Of a DNA stretch of 64,000 bases, positions 1-13,324 are shown one piece after another. The notes under the pieces were generated by a model. That model saw nothing but the letters and a program-made list of their open reading frames with translations. It did not search any database and was not told the origin of the DNA. Every line of letters begins with the position of its first letter. Within the stretch, counting starts at the first letter, position 1. Both the position numbers and the translations under genes were made by a program. The DNA lies in the NCBI RefSeq assembly GCF_009870125.1, contig NC_046683.1, forward strand, positions 58,047,869 through 58,111,868, written 5' to 3'. The DNA is from Drosophila pseudoobscura (Eukaryota > Arthropoda > Insecta > Diptera > Drosophilidae).

Positions 1-2516
1 AGAGAAAGAGCACATACTTAACAGCCCCTTAACAGCCGCCAGCTCCTGTTAAACTCTCTTTGGCGCTGTGCTGCTGTTACGGTCTCGCTTCATGGCGCTG
101 TCCACAAGTGGCCTACGTGACGTAGTGGGAACGCCGCCGTAAAGAGCGGCAGAGCGATTGCATGTGGCCAGGTGCTGACCTAGGAACAGACCCCCCGCTC
201 CGCCCCCTCCACCTCCACCACACTGCTTTACAAGCAGCAATGACTTTACGTTCTATGTGGTTGTTGGTTTTTGTTGTTGCGCACCTTCTTGATTTCACTT
301 TCGTTTAGCATTTATCGATGGTCGACGACGGCGAGCGAGCATTATGTAGCACTTTTCTTTTGGGGTTTCTCACTTTCTCACTTGCTTGTGTGTTCTTTGA
401 TGAGTCACCGTAACCAAATGAGAGGATGAGCTCGGGCGATCGCCCGCATGTCGTGAGTCATGCGGGAAGAAGTGGAAGAAGCGGGGAAAGCATGGATCTG
501 CACTTCTAGCCGGAGCTGTTTAATGGCAGACTGGAGCTGGAACGTGACTTTACTCGCTTTTATCGCTCCCCGCCATACGTTTTGCACAAGCGCAAGCGAT
601 CTCTTGCTGATTCCATGAAAGATAAGCTCTCGAAACGTGCTGCAGCCAGTGCCATGCCTACTCTCCATCCACTTCATTCAATCTGTCCATATCCCCATCT
701 GAGATCACTTTTCACTTGCATCCATTTGCTTATCACAAAACTCGATATTATCACACGCGCGCGGTCAATGACGGACTGATTTCGTCATCGCTGATAAGCT
801 CGGAGATAAGAGCAAAAAGCTTGCACTGACTCTGGCTGCATCCCTCTTACGTTCAGGGGCTATTACGTAATTTTAGGGCTACTCTATACGGAACGTAGAT
901 TTATTTATAATGTTCTTCTATTTCTATTTACTTTTGGAGTTTTATGGTTAATTGTTCGCTCTCTTTTGAGTTATGTTTAAAAACGTGAGAAAAACTTACC
1001 GTAAAATTCTTCCAGTTGATATGTGCTTTGAAATGCTGAAATAAATAGCAAAAATACCAAAAATTAACAAGAAATAAATGCACTTTTCAAAGCCTTCTTA
1101 AATGTCAGTTACAAATTCAAGCAAAGGTTTTTTTGAGCTGCCTCTTCAAAAGCTGCTCTTAATAAGACTTAAGAGCTTGCGCTCTTTTCTCGCACACACT
1201 CACTCGAAAGCCCATACACACTCTCTTCTTTCGCGAACCAAGCTTTAGCCCAATGAATTTTGAGTACGATTTCGCAAGTATTTTTAAGAGAGACAAACAA
1301 ATTTGCTTTGAGAGATTCCAAACCAGGGCTCGACTGGCTGCTTGCGCTCATTCATACCAGGGCTGACTGACCGATCGGATACACAATATGCGCGCGAAAT
1401 TCAAACTCATATTCAAATTTGTATTCTCCGACATCCGTAATCAGACAGCCACCGGTTTTCATTAACTTTTTGAAAAAAGGAGACAGATTCTATTCATTAA
1501 TTATGCTATTTATTCATTGCTCAGTTCAGTTCATTAAATATAATCCTAAAAGTGGATGGAAATGAAATTGTTATGCTTACAAAAAAACCAAAACATTCAG
1601 TACTTATGTTATCGTTTATCGATTGAAAGATTTTCTCCGCTTCAAGCTTGAAACTCAACTGAAACTCAAGAGCTGGCTAGCAGAGCTTAAGCTATGAATG
1701 CGAAGGAATGCCGTGGAGCTTTGCCTTTGAAGAATATCGTGTATCTTTCAATCGATGCAGTGAGAGAAACGCGGAGTTAATCGATGAATGGCAAGAGCAT
1801 TGGCAGTTTCCAGCAGAACATTATTACCAGGTTTTGTTTGTTCTTCTTTTAAAAACTTAGTGGTTAATTAATTTTGTCTCCTACAGGAGGTCGGGTTGTT
1901 GTATTTTGCATAGGGTTTGTTCGTCCTTCGATGACGCATTTCTTACTCTGCTTCTCTGTCCCAGGGCTAAGGTTGCAAAATAAGGGGCCAGAGGCCTCGA
2001 AATGCCTTTCGCTTTTCCCTTCATTTCCTGCTGATCGCTGAAGCAAGAGAATGGGAATGAATGGGAAGCTTTCTGTAAGGTGGCGCCTCTGTTAACGATC
2101 GCTGCTGCTTCTGCTGCTGCTGCTGCTGCTGCTGTCAGCGGCCGACACTTGTGACGGGCACATGTAAGCGGCGGAATGTGCGACAAACGACAGACGACGG
2201 ACGACGGACGACGGACGACAGCTAATTGTTGATTTGGCGCGCGTGTTAAACATTTTTCCCCCGATCTTCGTACATCTGCATATATGTACATATATGTATG
2301 TAGGTGTGTGTGTGTGCATATATTGGCAGCCAAAAATCACTTTGGCAAGAGATCTGCTCCATGGCGTGTGATCTCAAGATGCAGCATTTTGACAGAAGGC
2401 GACACTAATTGTGCGATTTCGTAATTTTTACATCTCCATCTGTCAAATCTGTCCATCTTTTCAATTAGCTTCTCTGCTTTAACGATCTTCTCCACGTTCT
2501 GTTTGTTGTCTTGCAG
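1..2516. other. Spacer upstream of the LONRF gene
   Basis: I see no supported gene here. The stretch is AT-rich. It contains a CTG triplet run near 2107-2134 and a short ACGG-type repeat near 2190-2218. The missing 5' exon(s) of the LONRF gene could lie here or left of the window: the first visible exon starts in phase 1, so at least one coding exon precedes it. An open stretch on + at about 510-700 has an acceptor-like TTCTAG before it but no convincing donor, so I did not assign it. Confidence 0.5.
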
Positions 2517-4941
2517 CCCCCACGAACTTCAAGAGCCTCTGTCTGCGAGCGGAAGTGCTCCTCAAGCTGAATCACTATCAGAGTTCGCTGGCGGACATTG
2601 AGAATGCCCTGAGGACGCGCTGCACTTCGCCCAAGGTGAGTGGAAAGCCCTTCGAGACATATATGTGGCTGCTATAATGAGGTATTATCGCTTTCCCGTA
2701 GGCGCACTACTTGCGGGCCTTGGCTCTGAGTGGTCTGGGTCGACTGGAGGATGCCTTGTACAATGGCTTCTTGGCCATTTGTCTCGACAAGAATACAAAT
2801 CTCAGCAATTCGGAAATATTTCAACATGATCTCGCCAAGGTAATGAGAGATGCATAAAAGTTCCAAGAGATACCCAGATACCAACTAACTTGAATTTCCT
2901 TCAGATACTGCAACGTCTCCTGGCCCAAATGCCCAAGAATCGAGTGTCGATCGGTCAGGCGGCGCCTCCGGTGGTCCGCAGCTATGCCACCAGCAGACCC
3001 GCCTATCCCCTGCTGTGGGAGCAGGTGCGTCGCCGCAGGAAACAACTGCTCCACCATCACCATCTGCACCACCACCACCATCACGTGCATCTGGACGATG
3101 TGGAGGACGAGTTCGGGCACTACGACAACTACATTATGGCTGGGGACGAGATGGAGGAGGAGGAGGAGGTCGAGGATCCCTCCCTGATGGAGGGCAGGGA
3201 TCCCAGTGCCATGCATCTGAATGGGGACTTCCTCTTCCCCAGTGCCCTGGACTTTATGGACCATCAGCGGCACGTGTACGAGCAGAAGCAGTTCGATCTG
3301 CAGCCGCGTCGACACGGAAACAGGAAACACTGCAAGCGGAAATGGTCAGCGGCCATGGATTCCCTCGTCGGGGGAGGAGGAAGAGGAGGGATGGCCGATC
3401 AGGAGGATCGTGTGGATCATGTGGATCATGCGGCAGCGGAGACTGAAGAGAGTCGCCGATGTAGTCGACTGTTTGCCAGCGTCCTGGAGCGCACGCAGCA
3501 GGAGCTGCAGCGACTGAAAAGTGAGTAAAAATAAGAGAGAGAGAGAATTCTGGAGAGCCCTAACTAACCTAACTCCATTTGTTCATTGCAGAAGTCGAAG
3601 GATCGCTGCAGGCGCAGGCGGTCACTGCAGTGGCCGATCGACTCCTGATCGATGCCAGCGACTTTGACTGCGTCCTGTGCGGCCACACGCTGTGGAGGCC
3701 GGTGGTGACGCCCTGCGGCCACACCTACTGTCTGGTATGCTTGGATCGTTGCATGGATTACAAAACCTCGTGTCCATTGTGCTTGTCGCCACTTGTGGAA
3801 TTCAATGTCAATGCCAGTGCCAGTGCCAGTTCCAGTGCCAGTTCCAATGCCAGTTCCAATGCCAGTTCCAGTTCCAGTTCCAGTCAAAGTCAAACTCAAA
3901 CTCAAACACACAGCAATCTGTATCAGGGCTCATCCTCGCCAGTACCCTTTGCGCTGGCCAAGCGGCCAGTGACAAAATTCCTAGAAGCCGCAATGAAACG
4001 ATTCATTCCAGACCACTACGAGGCCCGCTTCCGGCAGGAGATCGACGAGGAGCCCTCGGTGCCGGTGTTCATCTGCACCGCGGCCTTCCCGGCGGTGCCC
4101 TGTCCCCTGTTCGTCTGCGAGCCCCGCTACCGCCTGATGGTGCGGCGCGCCGTCGAGTCCGGCGACAAGACATTCGGCATTGTCCAGCCGAACAGCAGCA
4201 AGTCCCGCTACTATGACGTGGGCACCATCCTGGACATCCGCGACTGCGTCCAGCTGAGCGACGGCCGCTCGATCCTCAGCACGATCGGGTGCAAGCGCTT
4301 CAAGATCCTCGCGCGCAACGAGAAGGACGGCTATGAGACGGCCAAGGTGGAGTACATCTGCGACGAGCCCATAGCCGAGGAGCAGGTTAAGACGCTGGCC
4401 AGCATGCTGAGCCTCGTCCTGGCCAAGGCCATCGGCTGGTTCGAGAGCCTCAGCACCGAGCAGAAGCACGAGATCCTCCAGAGCTATGGCCAGATGCCAG
4501 CCCTCGAGGTGAATTGGGAGATGATCAGCGATGGCCCCGCCTGGGCCTGGTGGATCATTGCCCTCCTGCCGCTCTCCCAGCAGCTCAAGGTGGGTTCGCA
4601 GCCCTTTTCTCCAGCCTTTCCATCTCTAATTCCCTGTGTTTCTCCTCTTATAGGTGGACATTCTGGCCACAACCTCGCTGGAGAAGCGCCTGAGAGCCAT
4701 CGAAAAAACACTCGATTTGCTGCACGATCTCAGCCATCCGCAGCAGGAGCCGCACCACCACCACCACCACCATCACCACCAGCAGGCGCCGCAGTCGCCC
4801 CACCAGCAGCCGCACGACCTGAGTGGACTGGATCTGGACTGCGAGGAGCAGGACACGGCCTCTGCGGCGGCGGATGAATGCTGCCTCTATGCGGAGGCCG
4901 CCGGCACTGAACCTCACACAGACGAAGAGCTGCTCCTCTAG
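2517..4941 (+). CDS. LON-domain and RING-finger protein (LONRF-type E3 ubiquitin ligase), 5' incomplete
   Basis: Visible coding exons are 2517-2635, 2702-2839, 2905-3520, 3592-4589 and 4654-4941 (stop TAG); all junctions are GT-AG and phases agree, giving about 718 residues plus a missing N-terminus. Exons 1-2 encode a TPR-like helical repeat (LCLRAEVLLKLNHY, then AHYLRALALSGLGRLEDAL). Exon 3 is linker with a His run and an acidic run. Exon 4 carries a C3HC4 RING (CVLC, CGHTYC, CLDRC, CPLC; about residues 316-356), a Ser/Ala/Gln-rich insert, then a LON substrate-binding domain (CEPRYRLMVRRA, TFGIVQPN, IGCKRFKIL). The last exon ends in a coiled segment with another His run. Family members are RING ubiquitin ligases that borrow the Lon protease N-terminal domain without its peptidase; substrates here are unknown. 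Vertebrate members often have an extra N-terminal RING, which would lie in the missing part. Probably the ortholog of D. melanogaster CG32369 (from memory). The gene is tail to tail with the reading frame at 6.9 kb. Confidence 0.88.
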
Positions 4942-6850
4942 GGGAGGAGGTCGAAAACAAGAGATATATAAGCTTAAGCTTAAGCATAAGATATACTATA
5001 CATACTATACACTATATAGACGAGTATGTAGCTATAGGAAAGATTAAGAGGTAGACGCGGGAACCGAGAACCGAGAAAATTGTAAATTGTGTGTCTAAAG
5101 CCATTTCGTCGTTACATGTTAATCCTAGGGGCCAAAACCGAAAGCGAGACAACTTTAGAAGAACCAAAATTATCACTAGATCAGCAAACATAATCGATAG
5201 ATGTATATGTATATGATGTGTACACAAGTCTGTATAGAAACCCCCCCTGAAACCCCTGAAACGACCCCCAAGAACAACCCAGTGAAACAATCAAAAGTTT
5301 GCTTTTGGCTTAAGCCCATAGCCCCTGCCCCAGCCCCAGCCCCTACCCCCCCACAGGTCCTACTACTCTTCGAACAACAACAACAAACCACATTCCACAA
5401 GTCTTTCAGATACGTTTGCCATACCAAAAAACAAAAAAGATACAAGTCGAAAATCAATTGTGCATTGTATAATCTTCAACAAACAAAAACAAACTCATGG
5501 TTTCTACAAACAAACAAACAAAATACACAAATTTTAACTAAATATTTGTAGTGAAAGTAAATACCAACAATTCAAAGGCCAACAAACATACACTGAACAA
5601 AACAAAAGCGGGACGACAAGAAACAACCAACAAACATTGGGGAAACTTGAAACTTCAAAAGGAATCGTCAACTTCTTTTCATTTACTCTTTTTGTATAAA
5701 GCGGCTGGAACTCTAAGACAATCTGCAATATTTTTTTGATATACCTAAAAAAAAAAATAAGAAAACAACAAAAAAAAACGAAACTAAAATCTAAAAACTA
5801 TATACAACAAAAATAAAATACGAAACTAGAGACTAGTTGAAAAACCCAAAAGAAACGAAACGAATGGATTGTAAAGATTAAAAAACTATTTTCGTTGCCA
5901 CAAGAAAATGAATTCAATTTCCCTGTAAAGCCCCACACACACACACACACACACACACTCTCTCTCTCTCTCTCTCTCTCAGTCTGTATGACTATTTCTC
6001 TCTCTCTCTTGATTATGCTCTAATGATACCTACACACACACACAGACACACACACACACACACCTATATATACGCTATATATATTCTATATGCTAACTGC
6101 TTCATTCTGTATTTGTATCTACGGCCCGCATTCCTATCGAAGAAACGACTTTGATAACACTACGCTACGACTTTCTTTCGTTCTACTTTCACCCTCGCCC
6201 ACGCCCACAACCACACCCCTTTCGGTTACTCCTTTCGATTATTCTGTAACAGAAACCCCCCCTTCTCTCTCTCTCTCTCTATAAAGCAAATCAATTTTAA
6301 AAACAACAATTTGCTTTATCCCCCCTGTATATATTCGATTATCCGTAATGCAACATCCCTAAAGTATCCCTAAATTATATATATGTATATGTATATGTAT
6401 GTTTGGTATGTATTTCCTCTACTTTAGCGATAGGACACGAATTTAATTTTCAGCTCAACACAAAAACAAAACAACAAACAACAACAAACGAAAACGAAAA
6501 ATACCAACTTTTGTCAACTAAATATTTATGTAATTTTGTACAACAAATAATAATAATATTTACGAGTATATACCACATCCAAATTAAAGATCATTTTGTA
6601 TTTAAGTTTAGAAACTAAACGAATGAATGGGATACCATACCGTACCCCCTAGCCCCCACACAAACAAACCCCAAGCCCCAAGCCCCGATCCCCTCCACAA
6701 TATGGCAACATTTTTTGTGTCTAAAATATTCGAAATTTTTGTAAAAATTGCTTAAGATTAAATCTGCAACACTTTTTTCTCCATGTTTTTTTTTTTTTTG
6801 TTCTAAATATATATTTTTTACTGGTACTTCCTAATTTAATAATGATGTAA
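4942..6850 (+). other. Probable long 3' UTR of the LONRF gene
   Basis: This is an A-rich, low-complexity stretch without coding potential, directly after the LONRF stop. It contains AATAAA signals at 5812-5817 and 6851-6856. Two ends are therefore possible, giving 3' UTRs of roughly 0.9 or 1.9 kb. Many A runs and CAAA-type repeats are typical of fly 3' UTRs. Confidence 0.45.
5934..5980. repeat. (CA)n followed by (CT)n microsatellite
   Basis: An uninterrupted CA tract runs directly into a CT tract within the presumed LONRF 3' UTR. Shorter CA and CT tracts follow at about 5997-6011 and 6032-6062. Confidence 0.9.
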
Positions 6851-6856
6851 AATAAA
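6851..6856 (+). terminator. Polyadenylation signal (AATAAA), distal LONRF end
   Basis: A canonical AATAAA lies on the + strand about 50 bp before a canonical signal on the - strand (6903-6908). This suggests that two convergent transcripts end here. Confidence 0.45.
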
Positions 6857-6880
6857 AGTGGACAACAAATTCATAAAATG

Positions 6881-7537
6881 TCAAAAATACAAGAACCAAA
6901 CTTTTATTTTGTGCGAAACATTCAGGGGAGAGATGGACTCTGAGTAGGGAACGGGGATGGTTGGGGAGAGGGTACGAAACTCCCGGCGCACCCCCTGAAC
7001 CGTGGTGAGCAAACCATGGCAGATTAAGGGCAGTTCCATCCGGAGACTTGGATAAAATGAGGACAAGATCCCTGGTTTGGTTTCGGAAAGCTCCGAAATG
7101 TCCGTGAGGAAAGGGGCCGCGGGATGCTGTGAAATTTGGGAGCAAATACAAGTGCAACTCTCTTTTTGCAAGAATGCAGGTACGAGTTGGTCAGTTACGT
7201 ATAGCTTATAGTCTTGAGTCCTCAGACCGGAGACCTTATTTCCGAGGATCCTGAGGACTACATCGACTCCACCCTTGGCTGGGAGGAGGTGGTGGAGGTT
7301 CATCCGTGGAGTATCAGTGACATTGCTGACGTTCATCTACACCATTGTTTGATAGGGATCGCTTTCGGGGGACTCCAGCTCCTCCCCGACTTCGATAGGC
7401 CTGAGATGCCTGAAAATGTCAGATGTAAGGGCGGAATCCATTGTGATTTGATGATGACATATCAGAGAACAAATTCGCTTTAAAGTCTGAAAGTTTTCCT
7501 TGAGAGCAACGCCTTTTTGAAGGAGGAGTTGAATGCT
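6881..7537 (-). pseudogene. Unrecognised reading frame with an in-frame stop; small gene or decayed gene
   Basis: On the minus strand one frame is open from 7537 down to the stop at 6881-6883, broken only by a TAG at 7337-7339. The upstream part reads as an ordinary protein (from an ATG at 7441: MDSALTSDIFRHLRPIEV). The part after the break starts with an ATG directly following the stop and runs 151 codons (NKVSGLRTQDYKLYVTDQL). Base composition is more gene-like than the flanking A-rich DNA, and AATAAA on this strand sits at 6903-6908, overlapping the end of the frame. I do not recognise the product. Alternatives are a short intron around the stop (TTTTCAG acceptors are present near 7410), a decayed gene, a stop read through in translation, or chance. 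Another minus frame, open from an acceptor-like ATCAG near 7547, also looks protein-like, so the true exon structure is uncertain. Confidence 0.35.
6903..6908 (-). terminator. Polyadenylation signal on the minus strand
   Basis: TTTATT on + reads AATAAA on -. It lies at the end of the interrupted minus-strand frame and faces the LONRF polyadenylation signal. Confidence 0.45.
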
Positions 7538-7699
7538 CTATATCCTGATGGACTGGATACTTAAAGCAAAGACAAGAAAAGCAACACTCATTCTTTCATG
7601 GCTTACAAAGTGCTTGCGAAAATCTAGGTCAAATGGAAAAACTGAACTTCAGATATCACGTAAACACCTATCGATCGTGCTGCACACCTCTCGATATTT

Positions 7700-10600
7700 G
7701 CATAGGCCTACATATATATCCTGTCCATTGCATAGGAGCTCGATAAATACAATTCGATTCAAATGGAAACACGGGAAAACTTGTAGATTCGCTGCAGAGT
7801 TACGTAAGCATCTGATAAATATCCAATTTCTAGTGCATGCGGTTCTCCAGAGTATCAGTACGAGTACGAGTACGAGTCCGAGTATTAGGCAATGGAATTG
7901 CACAGCAATTGGATATGCTGCTGGCCCTGTGATGCTCTGATGATAGCGGGAGATTCTGCTTTCCTTGGGGAAACTGCTGGGTCGTACACCCATGTATGTA
8001 TGTACGAGTATGTCAGTTACCCAGTTGTCTGGAACTCAAATCTTTATACTTATGAAATATTCATAGGCTGAATTTGCGTACGCAGGAAATGTGCACACGC
8101 TAGACGCACGCGGATACCCTTTACAGAATATCATCTGGAATGTAAGTAGATTATCCATCCAAGTTGTATTATTCCAAAATTGTAGGCTTCCTGCCATGAG
8201 AACTATTTCACAGAAGTATCTTTAAGGCCACACAACTGTTTGCTCAGCAAATTAAAGATATTTGAACACAAAGTTAGTCCCTAAAGGGGTTCCGATTTCG
8301 CATAAAAGTGGACCTATGCCAAGAACCCAAACCAATGGGCCAGACCTTGAACTTAAATCAATAGCAAACAAAACTGCTTTTCTATGCTTGAAGAACGTCC
8401 CCCCATATAATCTCTAAAGGCATACCAGAAGCGCACACCGGGAATCTATGAGGAACAGCAGACAACAAACAAACCAAACAAAAAAAAAGAAGAAGCTTAA
8501 AAGAAAACTAAATATTACACTAGAGAGAACATGGAACAACCCCCTCTGTATGCGCTAATAGTTATCCCAGAGAGAGAGAGAGAGAGCGACGAGAGAGAGA
8601 CGATGCCACGATACATGTAAAAAAAACTCAACTCAATCCGGACTCGCGATCGGCAAATGTGAAGTGCATTGCCGTCGTTGAGTGGGTTCTGGGGGAGAGA
8701 CTGGGACTGGGACTGGGACTGTGACTGAGACGAGACTCCACTCCACTGAGACTCTACCCCGAGTAGCTCAGAGTGGAATGCACTATTAAATAATAGCACG
8801 GCAGGGGCGCTCGCCAATCAGTCAGTCGGTCATTCAGGTAGCGCTCGGAATATATCGCGTATACGCCCCGGCCGGCAAAGTCGCTCAGGTTTCTCAGGTC
8901 TCTCCCGCTCTCTCTCTCTCGCACACTGTCAAACTGAGTGTGTGTGTGTGTGAGAACGTTTCTTGGGGCCTGGGAGCCTCTCGCATTTCGTTGCATTTCG
9001 CAGTTTTCGTTTATCCACTGGTAGTTTTTCTGCCTGCCTGCCTGCCTGTGCCTGCCCCGTTTTTGTTTGTGTATTTTTTCCCTGGGTCTGGGTCTGGGTT
9101 CTGTGTTCTGTGTTCTGGGTTCTGGCTCTATGGAGCTTAGAAACTGCAGTTCCCGTACCGCCGTACCGCCGTTCAGTTCGATTCCAACACGCGCAGCGAC
9201 AACGAGCGGATCTCTTTCTCTCTCCCTCTCACTCACTCACTCACTCACTTACGCTGAACTACCGCCTGAATACGGTTTCCGATTCGCCCGGTTCGGTTCG
9301 GTTCGGTTTATATTAATTTTTGAAGCGTGCGGCGCATGCTTTACCCAGTTATTTAATTCTTTCTTTTTTTTTTTTGGTATATTACAAGTATTTATGCGAT
9401 TTAGCTGCGTCTGACGTACATATGCTTCCACTTCCACACTGTCGTTGTCGTCGTCGTCGTCGTCGTCGCCGTCACCGTGTATTGTCTCTGGATCTGTGGA
9501 TCTCTGGGTTTTTGTTCTGGCTTTCTGGATTTGCTTCTGTCTCTCTCTGTCTGTAACCTGATCGCAAATTACACGCTTTCGACGTGGTCGCTTCTCGTGC
9601 TGCAGCTCGGTTTTTGGTTTATTTTTTGTTTTTTTTTTTTTTTTGGTTCTGTTTCTGTGCAAATTTTCGGTTATCATCCCCCCACTTTGCGCTTCTCAGG
9701 AATCTTAAGTTTTTTTTTTTTTTTTTGCTGATAATGCCCAAAAAAACTGTTCGACAATGAATGAAAACGTCTGCAAGAAGGTGGAGAAACATCCGAGAAA
9801 CGGGAAAAAGTTCAAATATTATGTAATTTTTAAAGTGATTTGCAAAGTGCTGTAATAATGGCTGTAAATAAATATGAAATAATTCGTCAACGAATTAGGT
9901 GTAATGTGAAGAAGTGATCGACAGTGATCGATGTTGAGAAAACGAATGAATATAAAAAAACGCATGAAAATACGCAGAAAAAAAATGAATACAAATAATT
10001 AAATTTTCCAAAAAAATACCAAGGAAACCCCAAAAAGGACTCCCGTCGACCGTCGATCGTCCAGTCGTCAAGCAAAAAGCCATTAAAGTCGATACCAAAA
10101 ATTATGGCACTACGGCCCATAAAAAGGGTAAAACACGGGGCAGCCCAAAGAGCAGCTTAACCAAACAATAAACCCATTAATTAACTAAGCTACTAATTAC
10201 CAAAAAAAAAAAAAACAAAGTGTTACACCAAACAAATCAGCTGCCATCAGGCGCCAGAAACTGCTAGAAAATTGGGTAGAGTGTGCGCCATAAAATTAAA
10301 GTGAAGTGAAACAAAAACCAACAAGAAAATGCAAAGGCAGCAGGCAGCAGGCAGCAAGCCCCAAGAAAATCTATTAGAGAAGTGCCCTGGCCAAAAGAAG
10401 AGATAAGGCCGGCCCGCACCGAGGCCGCATACTGACTGAGAGAGAGAGAGAGAGAGAGAGAACTGTTGTAAACGAAAGTGCATTCAACCAAAAGTTAACA
10501 CCCAAATTATCTGGCAGTCGTGTGCAGGTGAAGGGAAACAGATCTGGGTTCGGATCTGCCAGGCTCTGGCTATGGCGCACAATGTTATTACTATAGATAC

Positions 10601-13320
10601 AGATATACATATGTATCTATGTATCTATGTATGTAGTATATAAACATTGATACGATCCACACGAGTGTATGCAGCTTTGTAGTGGCGTTTTTTTCATTGT
10701 CAAAGTAGTGCCTCTTTTTATTCCCGCCATTCGTCGTGTCGTGTGCCAGGGTACATGGGCTTGGGGGAAAGGGCTGAAGAACCGTACATCTGTTGTTGAT
10801 CAAACATTTGGGGAACATCTTAGGCTTGGAACCACGTGATTTTCTGGAAAAGCGTTCCACCAGGAAACGGAAGGACTTCGATTGGGCCTCCCTTTTTTGC
10901 GCATTTTTCGTTCATGAAATGTCAATTCCAGGTACCCACGTAGTCGCAACAATCGATGCGTTTTTAATTTGTTATTTTTTTATTTTTTTTTTACTTGTTG
11001 GCTGACAAGTCTCGGACGCTCGCGTCGCGGGTTGCGTCTTTTAAACGTCATCGTCAGCGTTTGACTGAGGTCTGAGGAGCACTAGCTCCGTGTGTGTGTG
11101 TGTGTGTGTGTGCATTAGTGTGTGTGAGTGGCACGGTTGTGTGAGTGCGCGTGTGCATTTCGTGCAGCTGTATGCGATCATGCGGCAGTCACACAGCAGT
11201 TTCCCGCTCTCTTTCTCTCTCTATCTCTCTCTGTAGCTCGGCGAAAAAGCGTTATTTCAATTGACAACTCAAAAACTATAAACAAAAGGGAAACGTTTCA
11301 GTTGATTCAACTTCGACACCAGGGCCTTGCATACAGCACAAGACGGGACTTAACTAATTCCTAAATAACATTCCAGTCATTCCGAAAAGGTGCTCGGTAT
11401 TATTTGCGGTTTGGCGGGGCGTATACTTGATTTTCGCCTGTACAAAATACACTTTTTGTAATTATGATGCGATAAGCAATTGAAAAATATCATCGCAAAT
11501 GTTTTGTTGTGATTTTTATACACAGAGAAAATGAAGGAATGTCGCGGAGAGAGGAGAATTTTGTTGAGTTTCTATGTAAAGATGCATTTCTATGCATTGT
11601 TTGGGATTGACATTCATTCAATGTTTCCAAAGATGATCGTATGCCAAGATTTGTTAGGTTTTAGAAGGGTTTTAGACTACTCTGTTCTGTTAATGATGTT
11701 CTCTTGAGAATTCCCCGACATAGACAGAATCGATAAGCAATGATGAGTCGGTGGAGGAATTGATGATCTGTCGATGAAGTGTTCAGTGCATCTGTTGATT
11801 TATTAATTGATGGAAAACCCTCAAACGTCAAGCCCCAAAATCGGTTTCAGTAAGTCCCTAGCTATCGAGAATCAATTACAGTTCTCGGAAAAACATAAAC
11901 TGCTTGAGAACCGGTTAAATGGAAAGGCCTTTAACCCTATCAACTGAAAAATCAGTACACAAATAAACTATATACTTAAAAAGCGACTTATAGATAGACA
12001 GAGATAGAGAGTGAGAGCGAGGGAGACGGATAGGGGGATAGGAGTATAGGGAGAGCCTGTCTAGCAAAATAAATCAATGAACGGCAATTGGCAAGAGATA
12101 AAAATAACGAAAATAGTGAACAATTTAATTAAGTCAAGTTTAAAGCAACAGACAGCTTAAAACGAAAGAGACAGGAACAGAAGCTGGACAGAGACGAAAA
12201 ATATTACAAGTCAGAGCTTTGCGAAAAAGGCGGAACGTAGAGGAAAGAAAGCGAAATAGAAATAGTGGATGATGGCTGCAAAAAAGAATGGGAAAAAACA
12301 GCAACAGCAAAAACAACAACAACAAACGGCTCATATGAGTATTGGGTATTATCACACACACGCACACACAGAGACAGAGGCAGAGGCAGCAGCAGCACGA
12401 GCAGAGACACAGATACACAGATACATGGACACTATGCTGTAATCGTCGCAATGCAATTAGCATTGGAAGCAAAAGCTCAAGTTCACTGACAAAGAAATCA
12501 AACACTCACACAGAACGAGAGTCAGGGACAGAGAGGGAAACACACAGAGAGCGAGAGTAGGAGAGTGAGAGAGAGGGAGAGGGAGAGCTAGTGATAGACA
12601 GATAGAGAGGGACACACGCATGCACACATGCACATTCCGGGTATGCGATAATTTTTGTAACCGAGCGAAGCTTTACAAATGCAATCAAATGACGTTAGTT
12701 CCCCCTTCAGACCCACAGAGCGAGATAGCGACAGCGAGAGAGAGAGAGAGAGAGAGAGTGTCGGCGGGAGAGCAGGCACGCTCCACAGATAGATAGATAG
12801 AGCGTGCAAGTGGGACAGCGGAAGGGAGAGAGAGAGAGTGAGCTTACTCGTGAGTAGGTCAGTCAACGATCTTCGGGCCGGACCGGGCCTGGCCGGGTTG
12901 AGTAAACTTGCCTTGCCATTGCTCTGCACTCTGCAGTCGTAGTCGCACTTAGAGCTCCCCCCGCCAACCGGCCAACCGACCAACCAACCAACCGACCAAC
13001 CGACTTTCTGAGCTTTTTATTTGTTTGCATTTTTCTACCCCACTCATTGGCTTCCGCATTGCAAATAAATATATAGTACATACGTACATACAATTAAATA
13101 ACAGCCAGAATGCTGTCAATGCCAAATGTTTAATCTGTCAGCAATGAGCGGGCTTTCTGCAGTCGATGATAGATAGTTCATTGAATTGTTTTGTAATTCG
13201 AGTTTATCTCGTTTGGGGAGTGAGCGATACCCGGATCGCTTAAGAGATGTATGATCAGATATCTATTTCTTTAGACGCTGTGAACATCGGACATTCGATC
13301 AGCATTCGGTTTCTGCCATT
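7700..13320. other. Long spacer upstream of Clk, microsatellite-rich
   Basis: I find no convincing coding exon. The stretch holds GA tracts (8569-8586, 10438-10460, about 12737-12758), TG tracts (8939-8953, 11092-11112), a CGT run (9442-9471), T runs near 9364-9375 and 9630-9643, and GGTTC repeats near 9290-9310. The block at about 9130-9900 and the block at 10,440-11,360 look like fly 5' UTR or promoter sequence (initiator-like TCAGT, AACGA-rich, A-rich leaders), so distal Clk first exons may lie here. I cannot place a start site. Confidence 0.4.
9818..9827 (+). promoter_or_regulatory. Candidate VRI/PDP1 box upstream of Clk
   Basis: The site ATTATGTAAT fits the RTTAYGTAAY consensus bound by the bZIP proteins VRILLE and PDP1-epsilon, which repress and activate Clk in D. 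melanogaster. It lies about 6.3 kb before the Clk start codon. About one match is expected by chance in a window of this size, so position rather than count is the argument. Confidence 0.25.
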
Positions 13321-13324
13321 TTTC

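Noticed and set aside
1881-2340. Two overlapping minus-strand frames with Ser or Ala runs
   Set aside because: They are products of the CTG repeat and flanking low complexity directly before the LONRF exon acceptor.
9249-9677. Minus-strand 142-codon Lys/Arg/Asp-rich frame
   Set aside because: It arises from T runs and a CGT repeat read in reverse. There is no protein-like complexity.
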